A stretch of 64,000 nt of DNA from Peteryoungia algae (GCF_030369675.1 NZ_CP128477.1:2432001-2496000), one strand, 5' to 3'. Counted from the first letter of the stretch, positions 44,559 to 53,728 are shown. Notes: generated by a model from the letters alone, not told the origin. Program-made: numbers and translations.

Positions 44559-45662
44559 TCAGCGATAGCGCTGCATGAAACGGCTGTCGGTCCGATGTTT
44601 CCACCGGGCCACCCAGTTTCCGGAGATCGCCATGCCCCATTTGTCTGCAATGGCACGCCCGTATCCGAGCGAGATCAGCACCAGCCAGAACCGTTGTGGG
44701 CGATAGACCGTCAGCGGCCTTCCCAACAGGTACCGATGAATGTTCTCCGCCAGAACGGGTCCCTGCCGGACGGCAAATACACCCGCCTTCGGGCGAGGAT
44801 CCGGCAGCGAGGCGACATCGCCAGCGGCAAAGACATGCGGTTCGGACACTGACTGCAGCATGTGATCGACCTTGATGAAGCCGCTTGCGTCGAGGGAAAG
44901 CCCTGTTTGACGCAACCATGCAGGCGCGCCGCTCGAGGTGGTCCAGACGACCGCGTCCACAGCCAGTTGGCGCCCGTCGCGGGCTGTCAGTTCGTTATCC
45001 TTAAAGGCCACGACATCGAAAGCGGGATAATGGGCGATATCCGCCGCATGCAGCGCCCTTTCCACGAGCAGCCTTGCCCGCCGGCTGCGTTCTGGAACCG
45101 GCCCGGCCGCACGACCGGCGAGGGCGATCCGGATATCCCGCCCCTCGAAGCGACGCCTGAGCGCAAAGGCGATCTCGACGCCTGCGACCCCCTGCCCGAT
45201 CACGGCGAGGCAAAGGGGGCGCCCCTCTGCAACCAGGGCATCGAGGCGCGACAGGCGCTCCGTGAAGCTCGAGATCGGCTTTACGGAAAGGCCACCGGAG
45301 ATCCCTTCCGGAAGCGAGGGCGTCGAGCCGATATCGATCGAAAGCAGGTCATAGGCGAGGTCGCCGCCGCATGCGAACGACACCTTTTTGAGGTGGGCAT
45401 CGATGCCAATCGCTGCGGTCTCGATAAAGGTGACACCGTTGCGCGCGCAGAGGTGAGCGAGATCGATGTGGAAGTCGTCGAATTCGTATTCGCCGGCAAC
45501 ATGGCCCGGCAACATGCCGGAATAGGGCGCATGGCGTGACGGCGAGACGAGCGAGATCTGCGCACCGAGGCCAAGCTGCCCCAGCCGGCGCACGACCTCC
45601 ACATGCGCGTGCCCACCTCCGAGAAGGACCACGGATTGCCCCATTGCGCCGGCGTCAGCCAT
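44559..45662 (-). CDS. NDH-2-like pyridine nucleotide-disulfide oxidoreductase family flavoprotein
   Basis: This 367-residue protein has an FAD-binding N-terminus (VVLLGGGHAHVEVVRRL), a second nucleotide-binding fold (AVIGQGVAGVEIAFALRRRF) and the FAD-contact AAGDVASLPDPRPKAGVFAVRQGP. This set and the SRHAPYSGMLPGHVAG segment match the subgroup found next to, or fused with, selenide-water dikinase, related to type II NADH dehydrogenases. No redox-active CxxC is seen. GGAG lies 7 bases before the ATG; the gene overlaps ynjD by 8 bases. It probably reduces a quinone or a small redox substrate. Confidence 0.8.
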   Translation of the reverse strand: MADAGAMGQSVVLLGGGHAHVEVVRRLGQLGLGAQISLVSPSRHAPYSGMLPGHVAGEYEFDDFHIDLAHLCARNGVTFIETAAIGIDAHLKKVSFACGGDLAYDLLSIDIGSTPSLPEGISGGLSVKPISSFTERLSRLDALVAEGRPLCLAVIGQGVAGVEIAFALRRRFEGRDIRIALAGRAAGPVPERSRRARLLVERALHAADIAHYPAFDVVAFKDNELTARDGRQLAVDAVVWTTSSGAPAWLRQTGLSLDASGFIKVDHMLQSVSEPHVFAAGDVASLPDPRPKAGVFAVRQGPVLAENIHRYLLGRPLTVYRPQRFWLVLISLGYGRAIADKWGMAISGNWVARWKHRTDSRFMQRYR

Positions 45663-46317
45663 TGGCTGCTCCGATCCGATGCACGAACCCGCCAGCGGCC
45701 TCTGCATCAGCCTCGTCATGAGTCACGAGAATGACCGGCAGGCCGGCTCCCCGCGCACGCTCGAAGACGAGGGACCGCATCTGGGCGCGCAAATCCATGT
45801 CGAGCTTCGAAAAGGGTTCGTCCAGCAACAGCAGTCGGGGCCGGGAAACGAGAACGCGAGCGAGTGCGACCCGTGCCTTCTGTCCACCGGAAAGCGTTGC
45901 CGGGTCGCGGCCTTCGAAGCCTGCGAGATCCATCTCCGCGAGGATCTCGGCAGAGATCCGTCGGCGCTGTGACCGGTCGGAGATCTCTGCCGGGATTGCG
46001 AAGGCGACGTTGGCGCCGACCGTCATATGCGGGAAGAGAAGCGGATCCTGAAAAAGGATGCCAGCCCTTCTTGCTTCCGCAGGAAGAGAAAGAAGGTTGA
46101 CACCATCGACGGAAACCGTCCCAGACGCATCGAAAACGGGATCGAGAAACCCACCGACAAAGGACAGCAACGTCGACTTTCCAGACCCCGACGGTCCCAT
46201 GACGGTCAGGACCGCACCCGGAGGGACCTCGGCCGTAAGGTCGATCAAGCTGTTCCGCCCGAGACGGATCACGACATTCAAAAGGGACAGGCCGGCTGCG
46301 ACGGTCTGGTGAAGCAT
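45655..46317 (-). CDS. ynjD: ABC transporter ATP-binding protein, YnjD-like
   Basis: This 220-residue ATPase has Walker A GPSGSGKST, signature LSGGQKARVALARVL and Walker B LLLLDEPFSKLD. Short length and gene context (next to a double permease and a YnjB-like binding protein) match E. coli YnjD. The ATG lies 2 bases after the permease stop with GAGGG about 8 bases upstream. The reading frame continues far upstream inside the permease gene but without coding signal. The substrate is unknown; thiamine-type importers are the closest architecture. Confidence 0.87.
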   Translation of the reverse strand: MLHQTVAAGLSLLNVVIRLGRNSLIDLTAEVPPGAVLTVMGPSGSGKSTLLSFVGGFLDPVFDASGTVSVDGVNLLSLPAEARRAGILFQDPLLFPHMTVGANVAFAIPAEISDRSQRRRISAEILAEMDLAGFEGRDPATLSGGQKARVALARVLVSRPRLLLLDEPFSKLDMDLRAQMRSLVFERARGAGLPVILVTHDEADAEAAGGFVHRIGAANG

Positions 46318-46319
46318 TG

Positions 46320-48044
46320 TCAAACCCTCATATCCCGACGATTGCGGTGCAGCACGGCGGGCAGAAGGACCGCGAGCGCGAAGGCGAGGAAAGGCAGGAT
46401 CGTTTGCAGCAGGGCATAAACTCCGATAACGCGGCGATTGTTGCCGGAGGCGAGCGCGACGGCCTCCGTTGTGATGGTCGATAAACGCCCCTCGCCAATC
46501 AGGAGCGTGGGCAGATACTGCCCGACAGATACGGCGAAGCCAACGGCTGCGGCCGTGAGGATCGGGCGGACCAGCATGGGAAGGCGGATGGAGACAAGCA
46601 CCGCAAACCGAGACCGACCGAGCCCCGTTGCGATGATCTCGTAGCGGCGATCCAGCGCCCGCCACGGATCGGCAAGCGATAGAAAGACATACGGCAAGAC
46701 AAAAACCAGGTGAACGAGGACGAGGGCCGCAAGGCGCTGCTCGCTGCCGCTGCCAATGAAGAGGAGTTGCAGGCCGAAGACGAAGGTGACCTGTGGGACA
46801 ATCAGCGGCAGGTAGAGCATGAGCAATGCCTTCTCCCCACCGGTCCGTCCCGTCTGGTTCTCGCGCACCAGACAGCCCACGGCGAGGAGGACGGCGAGCA
46901 GCGTCGAGGCAAATCCCGTCACCAGTGTCGTCACCAGTGGATCGGCAACACGCGGCAGAGCATTCATCCAGCTCCGCAGCGTAAAACTCTGTGGCAGGAG
47001 ATCGGGAAACTGCCAGAGGCCGGCGAGCGACCACATGGCCAGAACCGCAAGACCCGCGAAAACAGCAGCACCGATCAGACCGACCACCAGAATTGACGCA
47101 AGGCGCGGAAAACGGTCCCTGACAAACCGCCGCCCCGTTTCCCTCGATACACGGAGCAGAATGGCAAAGAGCCGCTCGAGACCGAACCAAGCCAGCAGGA
47201 CCCCGAGTGTCACGGCCAGTTGCAGCACGGCACCGGCCGAGGCGAGGAGCCGCGCGGAAAGGTCCGCATCGTTCATCCACTGGACGAGGCGAGTGGCGAG
47301 TGTGCCCGGCAGGTTGGGACCGAGGATCAAGGCGACATCCACGACGGAAGACGAATAGGCGATGACGGCATAGACCGCGAAACGCATTTGTCGGTAGAGC
47401 GCCGGCCACAGCAGATAGACGAAGCCGGCGATCCGACCATAGCCGAAGGAGGCCGCGAGCCGGCGGGCAGCAGGAAGGTCGACCTGTGGCAGGGCCGCGA
47501 GCGTTACGAGAAAAAGGAACGGCGTTTCCTTGATCACCAGACCCGCAATCATCGTGAGCCCCATGGGATCATGCGGGATGAGAACGTCCGGTGGACGGTC
47601 GATGCCCACGAGAGGGGCAACGAGGCGGATAAGGAAGCCTGACGGCGCAATCAGGAAGGCAAAACCGAAGGCAGCGGCTGCATGAGGGACCGCAAGCAGG
47701 GGCGAAAGCAGATGCTGCAGCCGGGACAGCGTCGGCGTGCCCGCGTAGCTGGCAACAAAGATCAGCGTCACGCCGAGAGAGATGACCGTGGCGCCAAGAC
47801 CCGTTGCCACACTCAGGACTACGGCAGTAGGAAGCCCCGGCGTCGCCAGAAGTTCACGAAACGGGTCGAGGCTGAGTGCATGGCCCCCGAGAGCCGGGAA
47901 AAATCCAAAGGCCGGCAGCAGCGTACCAAAGAGGCCGAAAGTGATCGGCAGCAGCAAGAGCCCGAGCGTGAGCACGACCACACTCCGGGGAAGGAGTGCG
48001 GTCAGTCGGTCGACGAGGGCGTGATCGGCCAGTCGGGCTGCCAC
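46320..48044 (-). CDS. ynjC: ABC transporter double permease, YnjC-like
   Basis: This 574-residue protein has two permease halves fused in tandem, about 12 helices in all, with one EAA-type loop in each half (LAASFGYGRIAGFVYLLWPALYRQ and IATGLGRSRFAVLVSIRLPMLVRP). This fused form is typical of ThiP/YnjC importers. The start is a GTG 3 bases after the ynjB stop. It pairs with the ATPase at 45655 and the binding protein at 48048. Confidence 0.88.
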   Translation of the reverse strand: MAARLADHALVDRLTALLPRSVVVLTLGLLLLPITFGLFGTLLPAFGFFPALGGHALSLDPFRELLATPGLPTAVVLSVATGLGATVISLGVTLIFVASYAGTPTLSRLQHLLSPLLAVPHAAAAFGFAFLIAPSGFLIRLVAPLVGIDRPPDVLIPHDPMGLTMIAGLVIKETPFLFLVTLAALPQVDLPAARRLAASFGYGRIAGFVYLLWPALYRQMRFAVYAVIAYSSSVVDVALILGPNLPGTLATRLVQWMNDADLSARLLASAGAVLQLAVTLGVLLAWFGLERLFAILLRVSRETGRRFVRDRFPRLASILVVGLIGAAVFAGLAVLAMWSLAGLWQFPDLLPQSFTLRSWMNALPRVADPLVTTLVTGFASTLLAVLLAVGCLVRENQTGRTGGEKALLMLYLPLIVPQVTFVFGLQLLFIGSGSEQRLAALVLVHLVFVLPYVFLSLADPWRALDRRYEIIATGLGRSRFAVLVSIRLPMLVRPILTAAAVGFAVSVGQYLPTLLIGEGRLSTITTEAVALASGNNRRVIGVYALLQTILPFLAFALAVLLPAVLHRNRRDMRV

Positions 48045-48047
48045 GGA

Positions 48048-49277
48048 TCAGTTGCCGCTTGCGTAGCGCCGACGCCACTCGACTTCGATGCGCTCCATCC
48101 AGCTTGAATGCGGTTCGGCAATCACCGGTCCGAGCTCGTCCGGCGCAAGGGTTGCGACACCGAGGTCAAGGGCAGCAAAGGCCGCACGATCCGGCTCCGG
48201 CAGTTTTGACATGGCAAGAACGGTCGGGTCACCCCAGGAGACAGGGTCTTGCTTGCGCAACTGTGCCTCCGGCGAGATCAGAAAGTTCGCCGTCAGCAGC
48301 GCTCCTTCCCTTGCATTGGCATTGTAGGGAATGGCAACGAAATGGGTATTGCCGAGCGTGCCACCCGAGAAGGTGAACGAGCGCACCGTATCGGGCAGCT
48401 CCCCCGCCTTGATGCCTGCGGAACCTTCCGAAGGATTGAATGCGAAGATGATGTCCAGCTCGCCGTCGGCCAGCTTCTGCTTCATGTCCGGATAGTTCTG
48501 CGGAAAGGTTTTCGCCGAGCGCCAGGCGACCGGATGCAACTGATCAAGATAGGCAAAGAGCGGCTCGACGTCGCGCTCGAACGTCTCCTCCTTCAGCGGC
48601 TTTGCTAGCTTGGCCGGATCATCAATCACCTCGCTCAGCACTTGCTTCAAGAAAGAGGATCCGACGAAATCCGGCGGAGCGGGATAGGAAAAGCGACCGG
48701 GGTTCTTCTTGGCCCAGTCGAGCAGTTGCGCGGCATTGTCCGGCAGTGCCGCGGCATCAGTACGAGCCTTGTCGTAGAAGAAGACCATTTTCGCGCCGCC
48801 CCAGGGGCTTTCGAGGCCTTCCGTCGGCTCGGTGAAATCGGTCAGAATGGTGGGCTGGTTCTCGATGTCGACATAGCGCCAATTGGGCAGTGACGTCGCC
48901 CAGCCCGGTGCGAGAAGCAGGCCCTGCTTCTTCATCGAGGCAAAATTTTCGCCGTTGATCCAGATGAGGTCGACAGAGCCGCCTTCATCCTTGCCGGCCG
49001 ATTTTTCAGCAATCACCTTGGCGACGGCGCTCGCGGTATCGTCGAGTTTGACCTGAACGACATTGACACCGTAGCGCGCCTGCATTTCGGCGCCCACCCA
49101 TTCGAGATAGGCGTTGATGTTCTCAGATCCGCCCCAGGCATTGAAATAGACCGTCTGGCCGGAGGCGGCCTTCTCGACGGCAGTCCAGTCTGCCAAATCC
49201 TGCCCGGCCGCAATGGCCTGCAAGCCGCTGACACCGGCGATCACGCCCGCAGCAAGAATTCGTTTCATCAGACGCAT
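48048..49277 (-). CDS. ynjB: ABC transporter substrate-binding protein, YnjB-like
   Basis: This 409-residue exported protein has a signal peptide (about 1-22, AGVSGLQAIAAG) and a family-1 binding fold with VYFNAWGGSENINAYLEWVG, the YnjB-type N-terminus, and DLIWINGENFASMKKQGLL. GGGGAG lies about 9 bases before the ATG at 49277; another ATG three codons later is possible. It supplies the YnjCD importer. The ligand is unknown; YnjB-type proteins have no agreed substrate. Confidence 0.87.
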   Translation of the reverse strand: MRLMKRILAAGVIAGVSGLQAIAAGQDLADWTAVEKAASGQTVYFNAWGGSENINAYLEWVGAEMQARYGVNVVQVKLDDTASAVAKVIAEKSAGKDEGGSVDLIWINGENFASMKKQGLLLAPGWATSLPNWRYVDIENQPTILTDFTEPTEGLESPWGGAKMVFFYDKARTDAAALPDNAAQLLDWAKKNPGRFSYPAPPDFVGSSFLKQVLSEVIDDPAKLAKPLKEETFERDVEPLFAYLDQLHPVAWRSAKTFPQNYPDMKQKLADGELDIIFAFNPSEGSAGIKAGELPDTVRSFTFSGGTLGNTHFVAIPYNANAREGALLTANFLISPEAQLRKQDPVSWGDPTVLAMSKLPEPDRAAFAALDLGVATLAPDELGPVIAEPHSSWMERIEVEWRRRYASGN

Positions 49278-49354
49278 GATCTGCCACTCCCCTTGATAGA
49301 GATCAGATGACGCCTCGGGCGTGATCGATCCAACTTTGAAATACGTTGTCGAAA

Positions 49355-49624
49355 TCATCCGGATCTCAGGTTTCTTCGCCGGAGCGCCCGGCGGCGCGCC
49401 AGGGCTTCCTGGATATCTTCGGCATATGCGGGCTCGTGCACGGCGACATCCTGCATCGCTCCCGCAATCTGGGTGAGATCACAGGTCGTCCGCATCTGCT
49501 GGATGAAGGCCCGGCAGCCACGGCACATGGCCAGATGCAACCTCATGTTGAGCAACGGCCAGAAGCCAAGCTCTCCATCAATCAGGCGGCTGGCACGGTC
49601 GGCGACTTCACTGCAGCGAAACAT
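49355..49624 (-). CDS. Putative zinc-finger anti-sigma factor
   Basis: This 89-residue protein begins FRCSEVADRASRLIDGELG and has HLAMCRGCRAF, giving the His-x3-Cys-x2-Cys pattern of ZAS anti-sigma domains. No membrane segment is seen, so it would be a soluble redox- or metal-responsive anti-sigma. It lies between the VTT gene and ynjB; the ECF sigma gene is about 1 kb away on the other strand. Pairing with that sigma factor is inferred from proximity. Confidence 0.75.
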   Translation of the reverse strand: MFRCSEVADRASRLIDGELGFWPLLNMRLHLAMCRGCRAFIQQMRTTCDLTQIAGAMQDVAVHEPAYAEDIQEALARRRALRRRNLRSG

Positions 49625-49689
49625 GGCTCACCCCTCCCCGGACATGTTGAAATGGCTCCAGAGCCTGACAGATTCTGTGGCCTCCACCC

Positions 49690-50481
49690 TCACCGCCGGT
49701 CTCCGCGCTTTCGAACCTGACGGATGATCGTCGGTATCAGAGCCACCAGAGCAAGTGCCAGGAAGGCAAGCGTGATGTCCCGCGTGACGAGATCGGAGAT
49801 TTGCGCCTCTCGTCCGCTCGCCTGTGCGGCGACCAGCACGCTGTCGACGCCCTGGCCGAGATAGGCATAGGCGAAGGTGCCCGGCAGGATGCCGAAAAAG
49901 GTTGCCGCAAAGAAGCGTCCGAGGCTGATATCGAAGAGTGCCGCAGCGATATTGACGACGAAGAAGGGGAAAACCGGAGCAAGCCGGATGACGAAGAGAT
50001 AGCCGAACGCATTCTCACGAAAACCGTCGGCGAGCTTGCGAAGGGAGCCGTCGACCCGGTGGCGCAGGAAACTGCCAAAGGCGGAACGGGTAGCGAGAAA
50101 AAGGAGCGACGCGCCGACCGTGGCCCCGACGGCAACCAGCGCTCCGCCGATCATCCAGCCGAACAGGAAGCCACCGAAGATGGTCAGGACAGAGGCAGCC
50201 GGAAACGAAAAGGCGACGGCCAGGATATAGACGATCAGGAACAACATCGATGACCAAAGGAAATTGGCATCAACATAGGCGCGCAGCGCCTCCCGTTGTT
50301 CGGCCAGGAAGCCGAGACTGAGATAGTCCTGCAGGCCGAGCGCATAACCGAGCGCGAGACCCGCAAGAACGAAACCAACCGGCGCATACCGCCAGACACG
50401 GGCCTTTTTCGGAGGAGGAACTGCCGGCGCCTCTTGGCTGGCCTTTGGACTGTTTTCGAGTGGAAAGCGCGTATCACTCAT
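49690..50481 (-). CDS. TVP38/TMEM64 (VTT domain) membrane protein, YdjX/YdjZ-like
   Basis: This 263-residue protein has a cytoplasmic proline-rich N-terminus and about six hydrophobic segments. The VTT core is visible as FSFPAASVLTIFGGFLFGW and the paired FGYLFVIRLAPVFPFFVVN, with the re-entrant FFGILPGTFAYAYLGQGVD. The family includes DedA-like lipid scramblases and the E. coli YdjX/YdjZ proteins, encoded next to ynjABCDEF. Its start diverges from the sigma gene. It probably acts in lipid or metalloid transport across the membrane. Confidence 0.88.
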   Translation of the reverse strand: MSDTRFPLENSPKASQEAPAVPPPKKARVWRYAPVGFVLAGLALGYALGLQDYLSLGFLAEQREALRAYVDANFLWSSMLFLIVYILAVAFSFPAASVLTIFGGFLFGWMIGGALVAVGATVGASLLFLATRSAFGSFLRHRVDGSLRKLADGFRENAFGYLFVIRLAPVFPFFVVNIAAALFDISLGRFFAATFFGILPGTFAYAYLGQGVDSVLVAAQASGREAQISDLVTRDITLAFLALALVALIPTIIRQVRKRGDRR

Positions 50482-50647
50482 CGACTTCTCCGGAAGCTGT
50501 TTTCATGCCTTGTAAGATCACGAGGCCGGCATCGACAGAACACCAATTGTCACTATGGCTTGATGGGTCCGAATGCGGCTGGACATCCAAGTTGATTGTT
50601 TTGCTAAGTGTTTCCCGAATGGCGCTGGCGTGAAGGCAGGAGGCAAT

Positions 50648-51256
50648 GTGGGGAAAGTCGAAGGAGAGGAGCACACCTTGGTGTTGCGCCTGATCAAAGG
50701 GGACCAACAGGCTTTCGACATGCTTTATCGGCGTCACAACGCCGCCATGGTCCGCTTCTGCGCCGGCATCGTCCCGGCGCGGGACATTGCCGAGGAGATC
50801 ACACAGGAAACCTGGGTTGCCGTTCTCAGCCGCATCGATCTCTTCGAGGGGCGCAGCTCGCTGGCAAGCTGGATCTATGCAATCCTGATCAACAAGGCAC
50901 GCACCCGCGCTCGTCGCGAGGGCCGCACTGTTTCCTTCGACGATCAATTGGGCGAATCCCCCTTCGCGATGGCTTTCGACGGGCGCGGAAGATGGCGCAC
51001 CGTACCGGAACTCTGGGAAGAGCTCACACCGGAGCGCCATGTCGAAGGCCGTAGTGTCCTGCACCATGTCGCAGCGGCGATCGAAATGCTGCCGCCAGCT
51101 CAACGTGCGGTCATGATCCTGCGTGGCCAGCAGGAGCTCGACCCGGCCGAAGTCTGCGCCCTTCTCGGAATATCCGAGGGCAACATGCGCGTGCTTCTGC
51201 ATCGCGCCAGATTGGCGGTACGCAACGCGCTGGACGCGGTGAACAACATCAACTGA
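50648..51256 (+). CDS. ECF-type RNA polymerase sigma factor
   Basis: This 202-residue protein has a region 2 core (FDMLYRRHNAAMVRFC, then AEEITQETWVAVLSRID, then SSLASWIYAILINKART) and a region 4 helix-turn-helix (LPPAQRAVMILRGQQELDPAEVCALLGISEGNMRVLLHRARLAVRNAL). The linker is longer than usual. A GTG with GGAGG 4 bases upstream was taken as start; an ATG at 50573 in frame is possible. It is divergent from the VTT gene and convergent with the CDP-alcohol gene. It probably controls this cluster under the zinc-finger protein encoded at 49355. Confidence 0.88.
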   Translation: MGKVEGEEHTLVLRLIKGDQQAFDMLYRRHNAAMVRFCAGIVPARDIAEEITQETWVAVLSRIDLFEGRSSLASWIYAILINKARTRARREGRTVSFDDQLGESPFAMAFDGRGRWRTVPELWEELTPERHVEGRSVLHHVAAAIEMLPPAQRAVMILRGQQELDPAEVCALLGISEGNMRVLLHRARLAVRNALDAVNNIN

Positions 51257-51273
51257 AGCCGTCGAAGCGCCAC

Positions 51274-51891
51274 TCATCGTTCCTGCTCCGAAAACGCCAC
51301 CCAGCCCTGACGCCACCGGATGACGGTCGTCACCCCGCAGAGCGCAGCGAAGCCGTAGGCCAAGAAGGAAAAACTTCCCGGGAAGAGGCACATGGCGACA
51401 AAGACCGCGATCGTCTCGAAGCCTTCGGCCAACCCGCCGATGTAATAGATCCCCTTCGTCGGAAATTCGGGCGCCTTGCGACCGAGTTTCGCCGCGGCCG
51501 CAGAAAAGGCCAGAAATGAAGAGCCGGTACCGACGAAGGAGGCGATCAGCACGGCGGCCGGAAGCGCGTGGATCTCCGGCGCCTGAAGCGCAAACCCGAG
51601 TGGAACCAGCGCATAAAACACCATGTCGAGCGCGATATCGAGATAGGCCCCGCGATCAGTCGGCCCTTGGATCCGGGCAACGGCGCCGTCCAAGCCGTCC
51701 ATCGCCCGGTTCACGAGGATGAGGAGAAGCGCCACCAGCCACGCCCCGAAACACAGGGCGGCAAAAGCCCCGAGCCCTGCCAGAAAGCCGACGAGGCTGA
51801 TGTGATCCGCGCGCGCACCCCGCACGGCCAGGAACGCGGCGAAAGGCTGAAGTGCTGCCCGCTGAAGGGGCAGGATCCGCGCGTCGATCAC
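51274..51891 (-). CDS. CDP-alcohol phosphatidyltransferase, YnjF-like
   Basis: This 205-residue membrane enzyme has the full family motif D-x2-DG-x2-AR-x8-G-x3-D-x3-D (MDGLDGAVARIQGPTDRGAYLDIALD) and about six hydrophobic segments. Family members join a CDP-activated lipid to an alcohol. E. coli YnjF is the closest by context. The start is a GTG that overlaps the stop of the flavoprotein gene (GTGA), with GGAGG 5 bases upstream. The alcohol acceptor is unknown. Confidence 0.87.
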   Translation of the reverse strand: MIDARILPLQRAALQPFAAFLAVRGARADHISLVGFLAGLGAFAALCFGAWLVALLLILVNRAMDGLDGAVARIQGPTDRGAYLDIALDMVFYALVPLGFALQAPEIHALPAAVLIASFVGTGSSFLAFSAAAAKLGRKAPEFPTKGIYYIGGLAEGFETIAVFVAMCLFPGSFSFLAYGFAALCGVTTVIRWRQGWVAFSEQER

Positions 51892-53399
51892 CCGCGCCTC
51901 CAGGTCTGGAACCGCTCGAGCAGCGAAAGGAGGAAGCCGTTGATGTGTTTGCGGCGCCACTGTCCGGCCACCATTTTGTTGGCTTCAGCGAGCGTCGGAT
52001 AGATATGGATCGTGCCGAGGATCTTGCCCAACCCATGGCCGTGCTTCATGGCGAAGACGAACTCCGCGAGCAGGTCTCCGGCATGTTCCCCGACGATCGT
52101 CGCACCGAGGATTTTGTCCTTTCCGGGGACGGTCAACACCTTGACGAAGCCGCGAGCGGCTCCATCGGCGATCGCCCGATCGAGATCGTCGATGCCGAAG
52201 CGCGTCACTTCGTGCGGAATGTTCTTCTCTTTCGCCTCGGCTTCCGACAGCCCGACACGTGCCACTTCAGGATCGGTGAAGGTTGCCCAGGGAATAACGC
52301 TGTAATCGGCCTTGAACCGTTTGAGATCGCCGAAAAGCGCGTTGATCGAGGCAAACCAGGCCTGGTGTCCCGCGACATGCGTGAACTGGTAAGGTCCCGC
52401 CACATCACCGGCGGCCAGGATGTTGGGATGCAGCGTCTGCAGGTATTGGTTGGTTTCGATCACGCGGTCGACCTTGATGCCGAGCTCCTCCAGTCCGAAG
52501 CCCTTGAGCCGTGGCGCACGTCCGACCGCAACGATGATCTCGTCGAAACCGATACGACGGCGAACGCTGCCATGCTCGACCTCGATCCACTTCTCATCGC
52601 CATTAACGCCGCAACCGACCGCCTTGTGGTTCGTGAGGACATTCACGCCATCCGCCTTCATCGATGCTTCGACGAGCGCGGACGCATCCTCGTCCTCCCG
52701 CATCATCAGGCGTGGTGCCATCTCGATCTGCATAACCTCGGAGCCGAGCCGGGCAAAACTCTGCGCCAGTTCGCAGCCGATCGGCCCGCCACCCAGAACG
52801 ACGAGGCGCCGTGGCGCAGTCGGTCGATCACGGAGCCGCTCCCAGAGAGTGTCTGAGGTGAGATAACCGGACTCGGCGAGGCCGGGGATCGGTGGCACGA
52901 AAGGCTGCGCACCGGTTGCAATGATGATCGAACGCGTCGTCAGTCGCTGCGTGCTGCCGTCGTTGAGGACGACCTCCACCGTCCAGGGATCGATCAGCTT
53001 CGCATAGCCCTCGAGCACCTCGACACCGAGCCCGGTGTATCGCTCGACACTGTCATGCGGCTCGATCTCGGCGATTACCTTGTGGATGCGCTCCATCACG
53101 GCCGAGAACGGGACGTTTGGTTCGACCGCCTCCAGGCCGTAATGGTCCGCATGGCGCATCTGATGGGCCACCCTGGCGCTCTTGATCAGAGCTTTTGAGG
53201 GCACGCAGCCGAAGTTGAGACAGTCTCCGCCCATCTTGTTGGCTTCGATCAGGGTCACCTTTGCCTTGGCAGCCGCAGCGATGTAGGCCGAGACCAGACC
53301 AGCCGACCCTGCCCCGATGACAACGAGATTCCGATCGAAACGCTTCGGCCGGGTCCAGCGCGCGCTGGAGAAATCGTCATTCTTCTGTGTCTGATCCAT
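51888..53399 (-). CDS. Mercuric reductase/dihydrolipoamide dehydrogenase-like flavoprotein
   Basis: This 503-residue protein has an FAD-binding N-terminus (LVVIGAGSAGLVSAYIAA), the redox-active pair in GGDCLNFGCVPSKAL, an NAD(P)-binding VVLGGGPIGCELAQSF, and the FAD contact AAGDVAGPYQFTHVAGHQA. The C-terminal dimer domain has IHIYPTLAEAN. There is no N-terminal heavy-metal domain and no C-terminal Cys pair, so true Hg(II) reduction is unlikely; genes of this type often pair with VTT proteins. AGAGG lies 5 bases before the ATG. It is the first gene of the leftward part of the cluster. Confidence 0.87.
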   Translation of the reverse strand: MDQTQKNDDFSSARWTRPKRFDRNLVVIGAGSAGLVSAYIAAAAKAKVTLIEANKMGGDCLNFGCVPSKALIKSARVAHQMRHADHYGLEAVEPNVPFSAVMERIHKVIAEIEPHDSVERYTGLGVEVLEGYAKLIDPWTVEVVLNDGSTQRLTTRSIIIATGAQPFVPPIPGLAESGYLTSDTLWERLRDRPTAPRRLVVLGGGPIGCELAQSFARLGSEVMQIEMAPRLMMREDEDASALVEASMKADGVNVLTNHKAVGCGVNGDEKWIEVEHGSVRRRIGFDEIIVAVGRAPRLKGFGLEELGIKVDRVIETNQYLQTLHPNILAAGDVAGPYQFTHVAGHQAWFASINALFGDLKRFKADYSVIPWATFTDPEVARVGLSEAEAKEKNIPHEVTRFGIDDLDRAIADGAARGFVKVLTVPGKDKILGATIVGEHAGDLLAEFVFAMKHGHGLGKILGTIHIYPTLAEANKMVAGQWRRKHINGFLLSLLERFQTWRRG

Positions 53400-53728
53400 G
53401 ATGCCTCTGTGTGGCAAACGCCCTTGATAGCTACAGGACAAAGCAGATCAGGGTTTGTTACACTGCAGCAGAATTTTTCCGGGAAACCGTTCGTCCGCCG
53501 ACCAAATCTCCCGATAGCCAGCGACCCTTCTGACAGAACAGGACCAGTCGTGCGCAGATCGATTGGCGGAGGGCGGCTCCATAGCCGGGGCACCAATACC
53601 CGTCACGTACAACCCGCCCTGACCATTTGAAGCGCAAACACATGCTTGAGCAATACCAATGCCGGAATGCCCATCCGCTTGTCGAGCTTCTACCACTGCC
53701 CGGCCGAAAGGATTAGCCCGGAGACAGA
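53400..53728. promoter_or_regulatory. Upstream region of the flavoprotein gene
   Basis: No convincing gene is seen. CCCTTGATAG at 53421-53430 is repeated exactly before ynjB (49290-49299) and nearly so before the VTT gene (50508-50516), each with AGATCA nearby, which may reflect a shared promoter element. Confidence 0.4.

Noticed and set aside
45655..47409. ATPase frame extended to 584 codons
   Set aside because: The upstream part is an out-of-frame reading of the double permease gene. The true ATPase begins at 46317, two bases after the permease stop, with a ribosome site.
51888..53399. True mercuric reductase (merA)
   Set aside because: There is no N-terminal heavy-metal domain, no C-terminal vicinal cysteines and no other mer genes nearby; only the shared disulfide oxidoreductase core is present.
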